Assembly: GCA_016936175.1 (NCBI GenBank)
Contig: JAFGPN010000014.1
Span: forward strand, 1-33,968
Direction of reading: 5' to 3'
DNA from: Patescibacteria group bacterium
GTDB taxonomy: Bacteria; Patescibacteriota; Kazan-3B-28; UBA10110
Length of the DNA stretch: 33,968 nt
The translations under genes were made by a program, and so were the position numbers. Each line of letters opens with the position of its first letter. The first letter of the stretch is position 1. Shown here one piece after another: positions 1-7,584 of the stretch. The notes below the pieces were generated by a model. That model had not been told where the DNA came from. It did no database searches and saw only the letters and a list, made by a program, of their open reading frames with translations.

Positions 1-2
1 CT

Positions 3-113
3 ACGATATCCTCAACCAGTGTTTCGGATATCTTGCCAGTCCTCATTGCGCAAAAGAAGCTTGTCCTGCGTAGCTCGGAGAGCGAAGCACGGACTACAAA
101 ATCCAAGGGTTAA
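3..113 (+). CDS. possible C-terminal end of an upstream gene (partial)
   Basis: This frame is open from the window edge to a TAA at 111-113, one base before the ATG of the next gene, giving a tail of 36 residues. The tight spacing fits the style of this region, but the other two forward frames are also open over much of this stretch. The second half coincides with a palindromic repeat (63-94), so the tail may be translated repeat sequence. No family is recognised. It could equally be non-coding. Confidence 0.25.
   Translation, partial: TISSTSVSDILPVLIAQKKLVLRSSESEARTTKSKG
63..94. repeat. imperfect palindromic repeat
   Basis: GTCCTGCGTAGCTC is followed by a short GGAGA spacer region and then GCGAAGCACGGAC, which pairs imperfectly with it. 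The GGAGAGCGAAGC core recalls the CGGAGCGAAGC core of the repeat at 33018-33052. It lies directly upstream of the MazG-like gene and creates an in-frame false N-terminal extension of that gene (from about position 19). Confidence 0.45.
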
Positions 114-114
114 A

Positions 115-453
115 ATGAATAATATGATAGCCAGTAAATTAGTTCTCAAAGAAAATCCAACGCTAAAAGACTTCCAGGCTTATGCGATTGAGTTAATAAA
201 AGAACGAGGCTTTGAAGAAGAGACGATAGCAGAGCTGTTTACACTATTTTTAGAAGAATGCGGTGAGTTGGCTAAGGCAGCTCGTAAATCTCAGAATATT
301 AAATCGGATGCCAATTCAAAAGTTTTTCAGGTATCAGAAGAGGCGGCCGATGTCTTTATCTATCTTTTACATCTTTGCAACAAACTGGGTGTTGACTTAG
401 AACAAGCCTTTCGTGACAAGGAAGAGATTAACAAACAACGTACATGGCAATAA
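115..453 (+). CDS. MazG-like nucleotide pyrophosphohydrolase
   Basis: A 112-residue all-helical protein of the MazG/all-alpha NTP pyrophosphohydrolase type, which hydrolyses (d)NTPs to monophosphates and pyrophosphate, usually to clean the nucleotide pool. The metal-binding pattern is visible: EEcGE at residues 47-51 and EExxD at 75-79 (E76, D79), followed by the usual K/N/R-rich end. The frame is open upstream to about position 19, but those extra residues come from a palindromic repeat and do not look like this family, so I start at ATG 115. A second ATG at 124 is possible. AAGGG at 105-109 is a weak ribosome site. The precise substrate cannot be told from sequence. Confidence 0.8.
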   Translation: MNNMIASKLVLKENPTLKDFQAYAIELIKERGFEEETIAELFTLFLEECGELAKAARKSQNIKSDANSKVFQVSEEAADVFIYLLHLCNKLGVDLEQAFRDKEEINKQRTWQ

Positions 454-486
454 CCATTCCTTATTCACTAACCGCCAAACTTTAAG

Positions 487-924
487 ATGAATATCAAGCG
501 AAACAGTCAGCGGTACGCGTATCAGATGAAGCGGAAATATCGGGAAGACCCGTTCGCTTTTATTGTGTTGTGGGCGCTGTTTTTTAGCGCCGTATTTTTA
601 GTGTTTGCTTTTCGTGGGCTGATTGCTGTTCAATTTATGCGAAAAATAAATGTTGATCCCAACGCCCATCTGCAGGCAGAGGAGACCTTAACGGATGCCG
701 TTACCGAATCCGGTAGCTCTGCAGAGAATCAATCAGCTACTTCTGTGCCGGTCTCATCAACATCCGCTTCATCAGGTAGCGGCGAAACCTATGCAGTCCA
801 AGATGGCGATACGTTATATGTTATTGGCCAGCAGTTGAATAAGGATTGGAAAAAGATCGCCGAACTCAATGATTTAGAGCCGCCCTATAGTTTGAATATT
901 GGTCAGACTCTAAAACTACCATAG
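487..924 (+). CDS. membrane-anchored LysM-domain protein
   Basis: A 145-residue protein. A basic N-terminus (residues 1-25) precedes one hydrophobic segment at about 29-52, then a Ser/Thr/Ala-rich low-complexity linker (about 65-98), then one LysM domain at about 100-145 (YAVQDGDTLYVIGQQL through IGQTLKLP). LysM binds N-acetylglucosamine-containing glycans such as peptidoglycan, so this is probably a wall-binding protein anchored in the membrane with the LysM outside. No catalytic domain is attached. It ends directly against the GTG of the next gene, which suggests co-transcription. The exact role is unknown. Confidence 0.75.
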   Translation: MNIKRNSQRYAYQMKRKYREDPFAFIVLWALFFSAVFLVFAFRGLIAVQFMRKINVDPNAHLQAEETLTDAVTESGSSAENQSATSVPVSSTSASSGSGETYAVQDGDTLYVIGQQLNKDWKKIAELNDLEPPYSLNIGQTLKLP

Positions 925-1515
925 GTGTTTCGTAAGCTAAGTTTATTTTTGAGCGTTGTCATTGTGGTGGCTGTGGCTACTATAGTAGGCGCAGGTTTTT
1001 ACTTGTCCCCGCAAAATGAATTAGATAGTAGTGATGCAATCGTGGTGGTAAGTGGGGGAGAGACCAGCCAACGGGTAGCCGAAGGAGTCAAACTATATAA
1101 AGAAGATTGGGCGGGGGTGTTAATTATGTCGGGTGCTGCCCGAGATGCCAAAGACTCCAACGCCGCGGCAATGAAACGCATGGCAATTAACTCTGGTGTG
1201 CCGGCTGATAAAATTATTACCGAAGAAAAATCGATGAATACGGTTGAAAATGCCGCTTACGTTAGAGATATTATCGAACAAAATAAATTTAATCGATTGA
1301 TATTGGTAACCTCGCCATATCATCAAAGACGAGCCGCTTTAGTTTTTGGTAAGGCGTTGGAGGGATTGCCGGTTAAAATAATTAACCACTCATCCTTAGA
1401 TTCGGCCTGGCGCAAAAACGGTTGGTGGTTAGATGCCTGGGCCAGGGCACTGACCTGGAGCGAGATAAAAAAGGTGGTATACACTTTAGTAGTGCCTTTT
1501 CCTTATCAGACATAA
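925..1515 (+). CDS. DUF218 (YdcF/SanA-like) membrane protein
   Basis: A 196-residue protein with a GTG start immediately after the stop of the LysM gene. One N-terminal membrane segment (about 5-25) precedes a DUF218 domain. Family landmarks visible are DAIVVVSGG near 37-45, a central MSGAA, NTVENAAY around 104-111 and VTSPYHQRRA around 128-137. Members such as E. coli SanA and YdcF are linked to envelope integrity or S-adenosylmethionine binding, but no reaction is firmly known. Its position beside a LysM protein supports an envelope role. The family call is secure, the function is not. Confidence 0.75.
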   Translation: MFRKLSLFLSVVIVVAVATIVGAGFYLSPQNELDSSDAIVVVSGGETSQRVAEGVKLYKEDWAGVLIMSGAARDAKDSNAAAMKRMAINSGVPADKIITEEKSMNTVENAAYVRDIIEQNKFNRLILVTSPYHQRRAALVFGKALEGLPVKIINHSSLDSAWRKNGWWLDAWARALTWSEIKKVVYTLVVPFPYQT

Positions 1516-1520
1516 CGGGG

Positions 1521-1526
1521 TATAAT
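1521..1526 (+). promoter_or_regulatory. -10 element of lemA-htpX promoter
   Basis: A perfect TATAAT lies six bases after the DUF218 stop. No good -35 is seen 16-18 bases upstream (TTTTCC/TTTCCT only). Predicted transcription would start near 1533, about 30 bases before lemA, whose Shine-Dalgarno AAAGGAAG (about 1549-1556) is among the clearest in the window. Confidence 0.55.
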
Positions 1527-1561
1527 AGGTGGCGTATCAGTAATCTAAGAAAGGAAGTAAC

Positions 1562-2134
1562 ATGGGTTTCACTTGGTTTCTAATTATTGTAATCTTTCTT
1601 TTGGCTATTTGGGTCATTAGTATATTCAACGGCCTGGTAGTCTTGAAGAATCGAGTAGCTGAGGCAGATAGCGATATCGATGTTCAACTTAAGCGTCGGC
1701 ATGACCTGATTCCTAATCTGATTCAAACGGTTCAGGGGTATGCTACACATGAACGGGAGCTGTTTGAAAAGGTAACTCAAGCCCGGACCGCGGCGATGGG
1801 AGCGGCCGCTCAGCCTAAAGCTACTCGAGCGGCGGCTGAAAATCAGCTGACATCAACTCTTAAATCGTTGTTTGCAGTAGCCGAAAACTATCCCGAGCTT
1901 AAGGCTAATACTAACTTTTTGGCGCTCCAAGAGGAGTTGTCTGATACCGAGAACAAGATTATGTCTTCTCGTCGGTTCTATAACGCCAATGTTAAGGACT
2001 TCAATACTCGGCAAGAGACTTTTCCTTCCAGTCTAATCGCCAAAACCTTTGGATTTAAAAAATCCGAGCTGTTTGAGTTAACCGATATCGTTGAGCGGGA
2101 AGTGCCCAAAGTAGACTTTAGCCCGCAAGCCTAA
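1562..2134 (+). CDS. lemA: LemA family membrane protein
   Basis: A 190-residue protein with an N-terminal membrane helix (about 4-27) and a long helical cytoplasmic or extracytoplasmic coiled-coil body. Family signatures are present: VKNRVxEADSDIDVQLKRRHDLIPNLIQTVQGYA-like residues at about 30-62, and a conserved SRRFYNANVKDFNTRQETFPS-like stretch near 139-158. It starts at ATG 1562 behind a strong Shine-Dalgarno. It is followed after three bases by htpX, a pairing seen in many bacteria including CPR genomes. LemA's biochemical function is not established. The link to HtpX suggests membrane stress or quality control. Confidence 0.93.
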   Translation: MGFTWFLIIVIFLLAIWVISIFNGLVVLKNRVAEADSDIDVQLKRRHDLIPNLIQTVQGYATHERELFEKVTQARTAAMGAAAQPKATRAAAENQLTSTLKSLFAVAENYPELKANTNFLALQEELSDTENKIMSSRRFYNANVKDFNTRQETFPSSLIAKTFGFKKSELFELTDIVEREVPKVDFSPQA

Positions 2135-2137
2135 CTC

Positions 2138-3031
2138 ATGTATCAACAGATTGCCAACAACAAACGCAAGACAGTTTTGCTGATGGTGCTATTTTTTGTG
2201 TTAATTGTTGCCATCGGGTACGCTCTAGCGATTTACTATAACGACCAGGGGATTTTGGTAATCGCCTTAATCGTTAGCCTGGCAAGCAATGGGGTAAGTT
2301 ATTGGTGGGGGGATAAGGCTATTCTGGGACTTTCGGGGGCAAGACCACTTGATCATAATCGAGACCTGAGAGAGCGTCAGGTCTACCATCTAGTAGAGAA
2401 TCTATGCATTACTGCGGGTACACCAATGCCGAAGGTGTTTATTATTAATGACCCGGCTCCGAACGCTTTTGCTACCGGCCGTGACCCCAAACATGCTAGC
2501 ATTGCTCTGACCACCGGTTTGATTGAGAAGTTAAATAAAGCCGAATTGGAGGGTGTGATTGCCCACGAATTATCGCATGTGCGTAACTACGACATTCTGT
2601 TAGCCACGGTGGTTATTACACTGCTGGGCTTAGTAGTAATGGTATCGGATTGGACACTGCGGTCGCGCTGGTATGGCAGGGGACACAGTAATCAAAACAG
2701 CCGAGGTGGCAACGGATTAGCAATTGTCAGATTAGTTTTGATTATCTTGTCACCAATCTTGGCTCGATTAATTTATTTTGCAATATCACGCAAACGAGAA
2801 TATCTGGCTGATGCCTCGGGCGCCTTAATCACGCGCTATCCAGAGGGGTTGGCTAGTGCTTTGCAGAAAATCAGCTCTGACAATAACAAATTAAGGGTAG
2901 CCAGTAGCGCTACTGCCGGTTTGTATATCGTTAATCCATTTAAAAAAACCAACGAGGTAATCTCCGAATTATTTTCTACTCATCCGCCGATTGCCAAAAG
3001 AGTCGCGGCGCTTAATAATATGAATATATGA
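2138..3031 (+). CDS. htpX: HtpX-type M48 membrane zinc metalloprotease
   Basis: A 297-residue integral membrane protease of family M48B, which cleaves damaged or misfolded membrane proteins. Two N-terminal membrane segments (about 12-32 and 38-57) precede the catalytic HEXXH at residues 143-147 (HELSH) with the third zinc ligand in REYLADASGA (E221). Two further hydrophobic segments lie near 154-170 and 194-214. The C-terminal STHPPIAKRV motif is present. It starts three bases after the lemA stop without a visible Shine-Dalgarno, so translation is probably coupled. Length is typical. The stop TGA directly adjoins the inverted-repeat element at 3033. Confidence 0.95.
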   Translation: MYQQIANNKRKTVLLMVLFFVLIVAIGYALAIYYNDQGILVIALIVSLASNGVSYWWGDKAILGLSGARPLDHNRDLRERQVYHLVENLCITAGTPMPKVFIINDPAPNAFATGRDPKHASIALTTGLIEKLNKAELEGVIAHELSHVRNYDILLATVVITLLGLVVMVSDWTLRSRWYGRGHSNQNSRGGNGLAIVRLVLIILSPILARLIYFAISRKREYLADASGALITRYPEGLASALQKISSDNNKLRVASSATAGLYIVNPFKKTNEVISELFSTHPPIAKRVAALNNMNI

Positions 3032-3032
3032 G

Positions 3033-3167
3033 CCCCGTTAGAAACTCGCGGTAAAAAATAATTGATTTCACAATTATTTTTTACGACTCACTAACCAATC
3101 GATTATGTTATACGATAATTTTTTAGCGATTAGTCCGATGAATCATATTGATAAGCTTTTAATGGGG
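3033..3167. repeat. inverted-repeat element 1 (CCCCGTTAGAA ends)
   Basis: The left end CCCCGTTAGAAAC (3033-3045) and right end GCTTTTAATGGGG (3155-3167) are imperfect inverted repeats (10 of 13 pair). Inside is a perfect 14-bp hairpin, GTAAAAAATAATTG at 3051-3064 and CAATTATTTTTTAC at 3071-3084, with loop ATTTCA. The hairpin core and an internal ATGTTAT segment recur in the element at 22637-22771. The T-rich second arm could also end htpX transcription. The right end contributes the first base of the GTG start of the next gene. Confidence 0.6.
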
Positions 3168-4009
3168 TGAGAAAAACATTTTCTCATCTATCAAAAATAT
3201 TGCCCCTCGGACTGGGGGCTCTGTTGCTATCTGCAGCGGGTTGCGGAAGTCAGCCGGTTAGTATTAGTCAGGTGGCGATAGCCACTCAGATTAATACCGA
3301 TAACAGCCCGGTTTACGATTCGCAGATTAACGTTCTGTCCACTACCCCCACTATTTATCTCTGTGCAGAAGTGGTCGGTGCTCGTGAGGGGACGGCAGTT
3401 GATGTTGAGTGGCGATATCTAACCGGAGACCGCTTAATCAGTACCGAGGCCTTTCGGGGTAATCGGAGCGAAGATACCCCACGCGAGTTTATTACCGGGG
3501 TAGCCCCGGCTACTAGCTGGATCTCGTCCCACATTACCCTAAGCAGTCTAAGCTGGTCGATGGGGTCATATGAGGCGATTGTTAGACTAAACGGCCAGGA
3601 GGTGAAACGAGCCAGCTTCAATATTGTCGGTAGCCAAGAGTTTGACGAGCTTTCCAAAAAAGCCTTAGTGGAGACGGTTTATTTGGGTAGTAAGATTAAT
3701 GACCAGAGCCAGATAACTATCCCAGGGACCAGATTCGGTCGCTCTCAGGAGAAGATATATGCCGTAGTTCTCCTAAAAGATGCCCCGGCAGGGACAGGGG
3801 TAAGGGCGGTTTGGGAGCAGCTTGAGACTCGCAAGCAGATAAGCGCTTTTAACACCACTTTCTCTGGAAGCGGCTATCTGCCGTTTGACATCTCCTTAAG
3901 CCTCCTGGGCAAGAGCTGGCCCGATAGGTTATGGCCGGCCGGAAACTACAGTGTTTCTATCTATGTGGATAAGGTCTTGGTTACCACCAAAAACTTCTCG
4001 ATTAGTTAG
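3167..4009 (+). CDS. putative lipoprotein with two similar beta-rich domains
   Basis: A 280-residue protein not assigned to a family. Residues 1-26 look like a lipoprotein signal: a basic start (MRK), a hydrophobic core (LPLGLGALLL) and SAAGC, with the cysteine at 26 as the likely lipid site, although the -3 residue is A rather than L. Two domains follow, about 32-155 and 168-280. They align by eye: INTDNSPVY with INDQSQITI, AVDVEWRYL with GVRAVWEQL, and MGSYEAIVRLNG with AGNYSVSIYVDK, so an internal duplication is likely. Each resembles an immunoglobulin-like beta sandwich. The GTG start is chosen because it gives a complete signal peptide; no in-frame ATG lies nearby. It may be exported and surface-bound. 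Confidence 0.7.
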   Translation: MRKTFSHLSKILPLGLGALLLSAAGCGSQPVSISQVAIATQINTDNSPVYDSQINVLSTTPTIYLCAEVVGAREGTAVDVEWRYLTGDRLISTEAFRGNRSEDTPREFITGVAPATSWISSHITLSSLSWSMGSYEAIVRLNGQEVKRASFNIVGSQEFDELSKKALVETVYLGSKINDQSQITIPGTRFGRSQEKIYAVVLLKDAPAGTGVRAVWEQLETRKQISAFNTTFSGSGYLPFDISLSLLGKSWPDRLWPAGNYSVSIYVDKVLVTTKNFSIS

Positions 4010-4070
4010 GCGACAGAGATCTTACCTTATCCCCATTTTAATCAGTGGGGACACCGTTAAGCCCTAGGTA

Positions 4071-4100
4071 TTGACACCCAAACGGTAAGCCTGTTATCGT
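4071..4100 (+). promoter_or_regulatory. rpoBC promoter
   Basis: A consensus -35 TTGACA (4071-4076) is followed by TTATCG at 17 bp (4094-4099), or TATCGT at 18 bp (4095-4100), as the -10. Transcription would start near 4106, leaving a leader of about 75 bases before rpoB. This is the best -35 in the window and it sits outside any coding gene. Confidence 0.6.
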
Positions 4101-4120
4101 TTAGTCATGACCCAAAGATA

Positions 4121-4147
4121 GGGAATAAAAGTCCCATCGAGACTTTT
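4121..4147 (+). promoter_or_regulatory. overlapping hairpins in rpoB leader
   Basis: GGGA (4121-4124) can pair with TCCC (4132-4135). Alternatively AAAAGTC (4127-4133) can pair with GACTTTT (4141-4147) around a seven-base loop, ending in a run of T. The two pairings share bases and exclude each other, a layout found in attenuators. The stems are short, so this is tentative. Confidence 0.25.
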
Positions 4148-4179
4148 TGGTCGTAGTTCATCAAAAGGTTCATTTTTGT

Positions 4180-7100
4180 ATGCACTCAAAGAGGCCCCAT
4201 ATTACTGATAACTCTCATTTTTCTGAGACTAAGTGGTATGCTTCCGAAAAGGATGTGGCCGAGCTCCCGAATTTAAGTTCGCTCCAAATCGATTCTTACA
4301 ATTGGTTTCTCCGCGAAGGACTAAAAGATCTGTTCGACGAGATCTCACCTGTCGAGGACCTTACGGGAAAGAATCTGGAGCTCCACTTCGTCGACTACTA
4401 CCTCGAAGAGCCCAAGGTAGATGAAGTGACCGCCCGGGAGACGGACGCCACCTACGAAGCAGCCCTGAGAGTCAAACTGCGTCTGATCAACAAAGAGACA
4501 GGCGAGATTAAAGAACAAGAAGTTTTCTTGGGCGATATGCCGTTGATGACCGTCTCCGGTACGTTTATTATTAACGGCGTTGAGCGAGTGGTCGTTTCGC
4601 AGTTGATTCGGTCGGCCGGAGTTTTGTTTACCCGCGCAGAAGGATTAGAACACGGCCAGTACGGCGCCAAGATTATTCCCGAAAGAGGGGCGTGGCTAGA
4701 GATTGAGACCAACAGCAAGGGAGTTATCTCGGTTAAGATTGATCGAAAGCGTAAAACTTACCTCACCACCTTGTTGAGGGCTTTCGGCCTCAATTCTGAC
4801 AGAGAGATCTTAGATACGTTTAAGGACATCAATACCAATCCCAAGTGTGATTACTTAACCGCTACCATCGATAAAGATCCGTCCAAATCCAGTGATCAGG
4901 CTATTTTAGAGGTATATAAAAAAGTTCGGCCGGGGGATTTGGCTACCGTGGATAATGCGCGGAACCTGTTCCACAATATGTTCCATACCTTCCGCCGGTA
5001 TGACTTATCTGGAGTTGGTCGATACAAGATTAACAAGCGTTTAGGCCTAGACATCCCCAACACCAAAGAATTTAGAGTGTTAACTAAAGAAGATCTCATA
5101 GCTATTGCGCGTGAGATTATTCGTTTAAATAACGAAGGTGGGCCAGAAGACGACGTCGATAATTTAAAAAATCGTCGTGTTCGCGCAGTGGGCGAATTAG
5201 TCCAGAGCAAATTTAGAACTGGTCTGGTTCGGGTTGAGCGCATTATTAAAGATCGGATGAGTGTATCGGATATTCAAACGGTTACTCCGGCACAGTTAAT
5301 CAATGCCCGACCGATTAGCGCAATTATGCAAGAATTCTTTGGTAGCTCGCAGTTGTCTCAATTTATGGATCAAACCAACCCGCTGGCCGAATTAGAGCAC
5401 AAAAGAAGGCTTAGCGCGATGGGGCCGGGTGGGTTATCCCGTGAGCGGGCCGGCTTTGATGTTCGAGATGTACACACCAGCCACTATGGTCGCATCTGTC
5501 CTATTCAAACCCCAGAAGGTCAAAACATTGGCTTAGTTGGTCAGCTGGCGTCGTTTGCTAAAGTAAATCATTACGGCTTTATCGAAACACCGTATCGTCG
5601 CATTATCCACGAGATAGTTAACGACGGAGTGGCGCCGGTTGGAATGATGGCTTATCACGATATTGCTTTGCCCAGCAGCGGCAAGGTAGTGGTACCCTCT
5701 GGTTCAACGATTACTGAGGAACAGGCCGCGACGTTGACAAAATATAAACAGGAGCTACCTTTAGTTCCAATTAAATCTAAGATTACCAACGAAGTAGAAT
5801 ATTTGGATGCTTTTGAAGAAGAGGGCTTGTCGATCGCCCAAGCCGACATCAAGCATGACGAAAAAGGTATTATCACCAAACCAAAGGTGGCCTCTCGTCA
5901 AAGCGGTGAGCCGATTACTGCTTCGGTTGGCCGAATCGATCATGCCGATGTTTCTCCGCGTCAAATCGTTAGCATCGCCACCTCGCTGATTACCTTTGTG
6001 GAACACGACGATGCTCGTCGCGCCTTGATGGGGTCAAACATGCAACGCCAGGCCGTACCTCTGGTTAAACCTAGTGTGCCGATAGTGGGGACAGGAATGG
6101 AAGGCCCGGCAGCGTTGGGGTCTGGCTGGGTGATTACCGCCCCGGTAGCAGGAGTAATCAAGTATGTTGATGCTAAACGAATCGAGCTTACGGGCGATAA
6201 AGATGAGAAGACCCATGTCTTTAAATTAGCTAACTTCCGTCGGTCTAACTATGAAACTAATCTTCATCAAAAACCAATTGTAGTTCAGGGTCAAAAAGTA
6301 AAACAAGGCGAACCTTTGTGTGACGGTCCGGCAATTGTTAATGGTAGGTTGGCTTTGGGTCAGAACTTGTTAGTAGCCTTTATGCCTTGGGGCGGATCAA
6401 ACTACGAAGATGCTATTATCATCTCCGATCGTTTGGTTAAAGAAGATATCTATAGCTCAATCCATATCAAGCGTGAAGAGGTAGATGTGAGGGAGACCAA
6501 ACTGGGTCCAGAGATTACTACTCGCGACATTCCCAACGTGGGCGAAGACGCCGTGGCGGACCTAGATGAGGATGGTGTGGTTAGAATCGGAGCACGGGTT
6601 AAAGCCAACGATATCTTAGTTGGCAAGATTACTCCAAAAGGGGAGACCGAACTAACTGCCGAAGAAAGATTACTTCGCGCCATCTTCGGCGAAAAAGTTA
6701 AAGACGTTAAAGACACTTCTCTAAGATTGCCTCACGGTGGTTACGGCAAGGTGGTGGATATTAGAATATTTGATCGGGACAAGGGCGATAAGCTAGAGGT
6801 CGGCGTAATTAAACGAATCTATGTCTACGTTGCTCAACTTAGAAAGATCTCGGTGGGTGACAAGTTAGCCGGTCGTCACGGCAATAAAGGGGTAATCTCG
6901 CGGGTCATGTCACAGGCTGATATGCCGTTTATGGCCGATGGCACTCCTGTCGATATCGTATTGAATCCTCTTGGCATCATCTCTCGCATGAACTTGGGTC
7001 AGGTGCTAGAAACTCATCTGGGATGGGCAGCTGCTAAGCAGGGCTTTAATGCGGTTAACCCAGTCTTCGAAGGAATCGACATGGAGGGCATCGTCGAGGA

Positions 7101-7584
7101 GATGCAACGGGCAGAGCTTCCGATTGACGGCAAGATTCAGCTGTTTGATGGTCGGAGTGGAAAGCCGTTTGATCAACGGACCACGGTGGGAGTGGTCTAT
7201 ATGTTGAAGTTAATCCACATGGTAGATGATAAGATCCATGCTCGTTCGATTGGCCCGTATGCCTTAGTTACCCAACAGCCATTAGGCGGTAAGGCACAGT
7301 TGGGCGGTCAGCGCTTGGGCGAGATGGAGGTCTGGGCTCTCGAAGGTTACGGCGCGGCCCATATTTTACAGGAGATGTTAACTATTAAATCCGACGATGT
7401 ATTGGGTCGTTCGCGTACCTACGAAGCAATTATCAAAGGCGAGGAGATCCAAAAACCGCAGACTCCCGAAGCATTTAATGTAATTGCAAAGGAGCTACAA
7501 GGATTAGGGTTGAACATCGAGCTATTAGACAAAACTGGTAAAGTAATAAACGAAATACTACCCAAAAAACTTAAGAAAAAGTAA
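4180..7584 (+). CDS. rpoB: RNA polymerase beta subunit
   Basis: A 1134-residue beta subunit of the core RNA polymerase. Family landmarks run in order: an N-terminal SFxWFL-like segment, the rifampicin region at about 388-414 (GSSQLSQFMDQ through HKRRLSAM), GPGGLSRERAGFDVRDVH, CPIQTPEGQNIGL, GKVTPKGET-like sequence, KISVGDKLAGRHGNKGVIS, and a C-terminal switch region. In the rifampicin pocket the residues equal to E. coli Q513, F514, D516, H526 and S531 are conserved; S522 is Ala. The frame opens upstream at a TTG (4147), but the first plausible start is ATG 4180, with AAAAGG some 12 bases upstream. It lacks the large E. coli lineage insertions. rpoC follows with no gap. Confidence 0.98.
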   Translation: MHSKRPHITDNSHFSETKWYASEKDVAELPNLSSLQIDSYNWFLREGLKDLFDEISPVEDLTGKNLELHFVDYYLEEPKVDEVTARETDATYEAALRVKLRLINKETGEIKEQEVFLGDMPLMTVSGTFIINGVERVVVSQLIRSAGVLFTRAEGLEHGQYGAKIIPERGAWLEIETNSKGVISVKIDRKRKTYLTTLLRAFGLNSDREILDTFKDINTNPKCDYLTATIDKDPSKSSDQAILEVYKKVRPGDLATVDNARNLFHNMFHTFRRYDLSGVGRYKINKRLGLDIPNTKEFRVLTKEDLIAIAREIIRLNNEGGPEDDVDNLKNRRVRAVGELVQSKFRTGLVRVERIIKDRMSVSDIQTVTPAQLINARPISAIMQEFFGSSQLSQFMDQTNPLAELEHKRRLSAMGPGGLSRERAGFDVRDVHTSHYGRICPIQTPEGQNIGLVGQLASFAKVNHYGFIETPYRRIIHEIVNDGVAPVGMMAYHDIALPSSGKVVVPSGSTITEEQAATLTKYKQELPLVPIKSKITNEVEYLDAFEEEGLSIAQADIKHDEKGIITKPKVASRQSGEPITASVGRIDHADVSPRQIVSIATSLITFVEHDDARRALMGSNMQRQAVPLVKPSVPIVGTGMEGPAALGSGWVITAPVAGVIKYVDAKRIELTGDKDEKTHVFKLANFRRSNYETNLHQKPIVVQGQKVKQGEPLCDGPAIVNGRLALGQNLLVAFMPWGGSNYEDAIIISDRLVKEDIYSSIHIKREEVDVRETKLGPEITTRDIPNVGEDAVADLDEDGVVRIGARVKANDILVGKITPKGETELTAEERLLRAIFGEKVKDVKDTSLRLPHGGYGKVVDIRIFDRDKGDKLEVGVIKRIYVYVAQLRKISVGDKLAGRHGNKGVISRVMSQADMPFMADGTPVDIVLNPLGIISRMNLGQVLETHLGWAAAKQGFNAVNPVFEGIDMEGIVEEMQRAELPIDGKIQLFDGRSGKPFDQRTTVGVVYMLKLIHMVDDKIHARSIGPYALVTQQPLGGKAQLGGQRLGEMEVWALEGYGAAHILQEMLTIKSDDVLGRSRTYEAIIKGEEIQKPQTPEAFNVIAKELQGLGLNIELLDKTGKVINEILPKKLKKK

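Noticed and set aside
4031-4050. CCCCA/TGGGG hairpin after the lipoprotein gene as a fourth CCCCRTTAGAA element or a terminator
   Set aside because: Only five base pairs, no T-run and no match to the internal parts of the other elements. Too weak to call.
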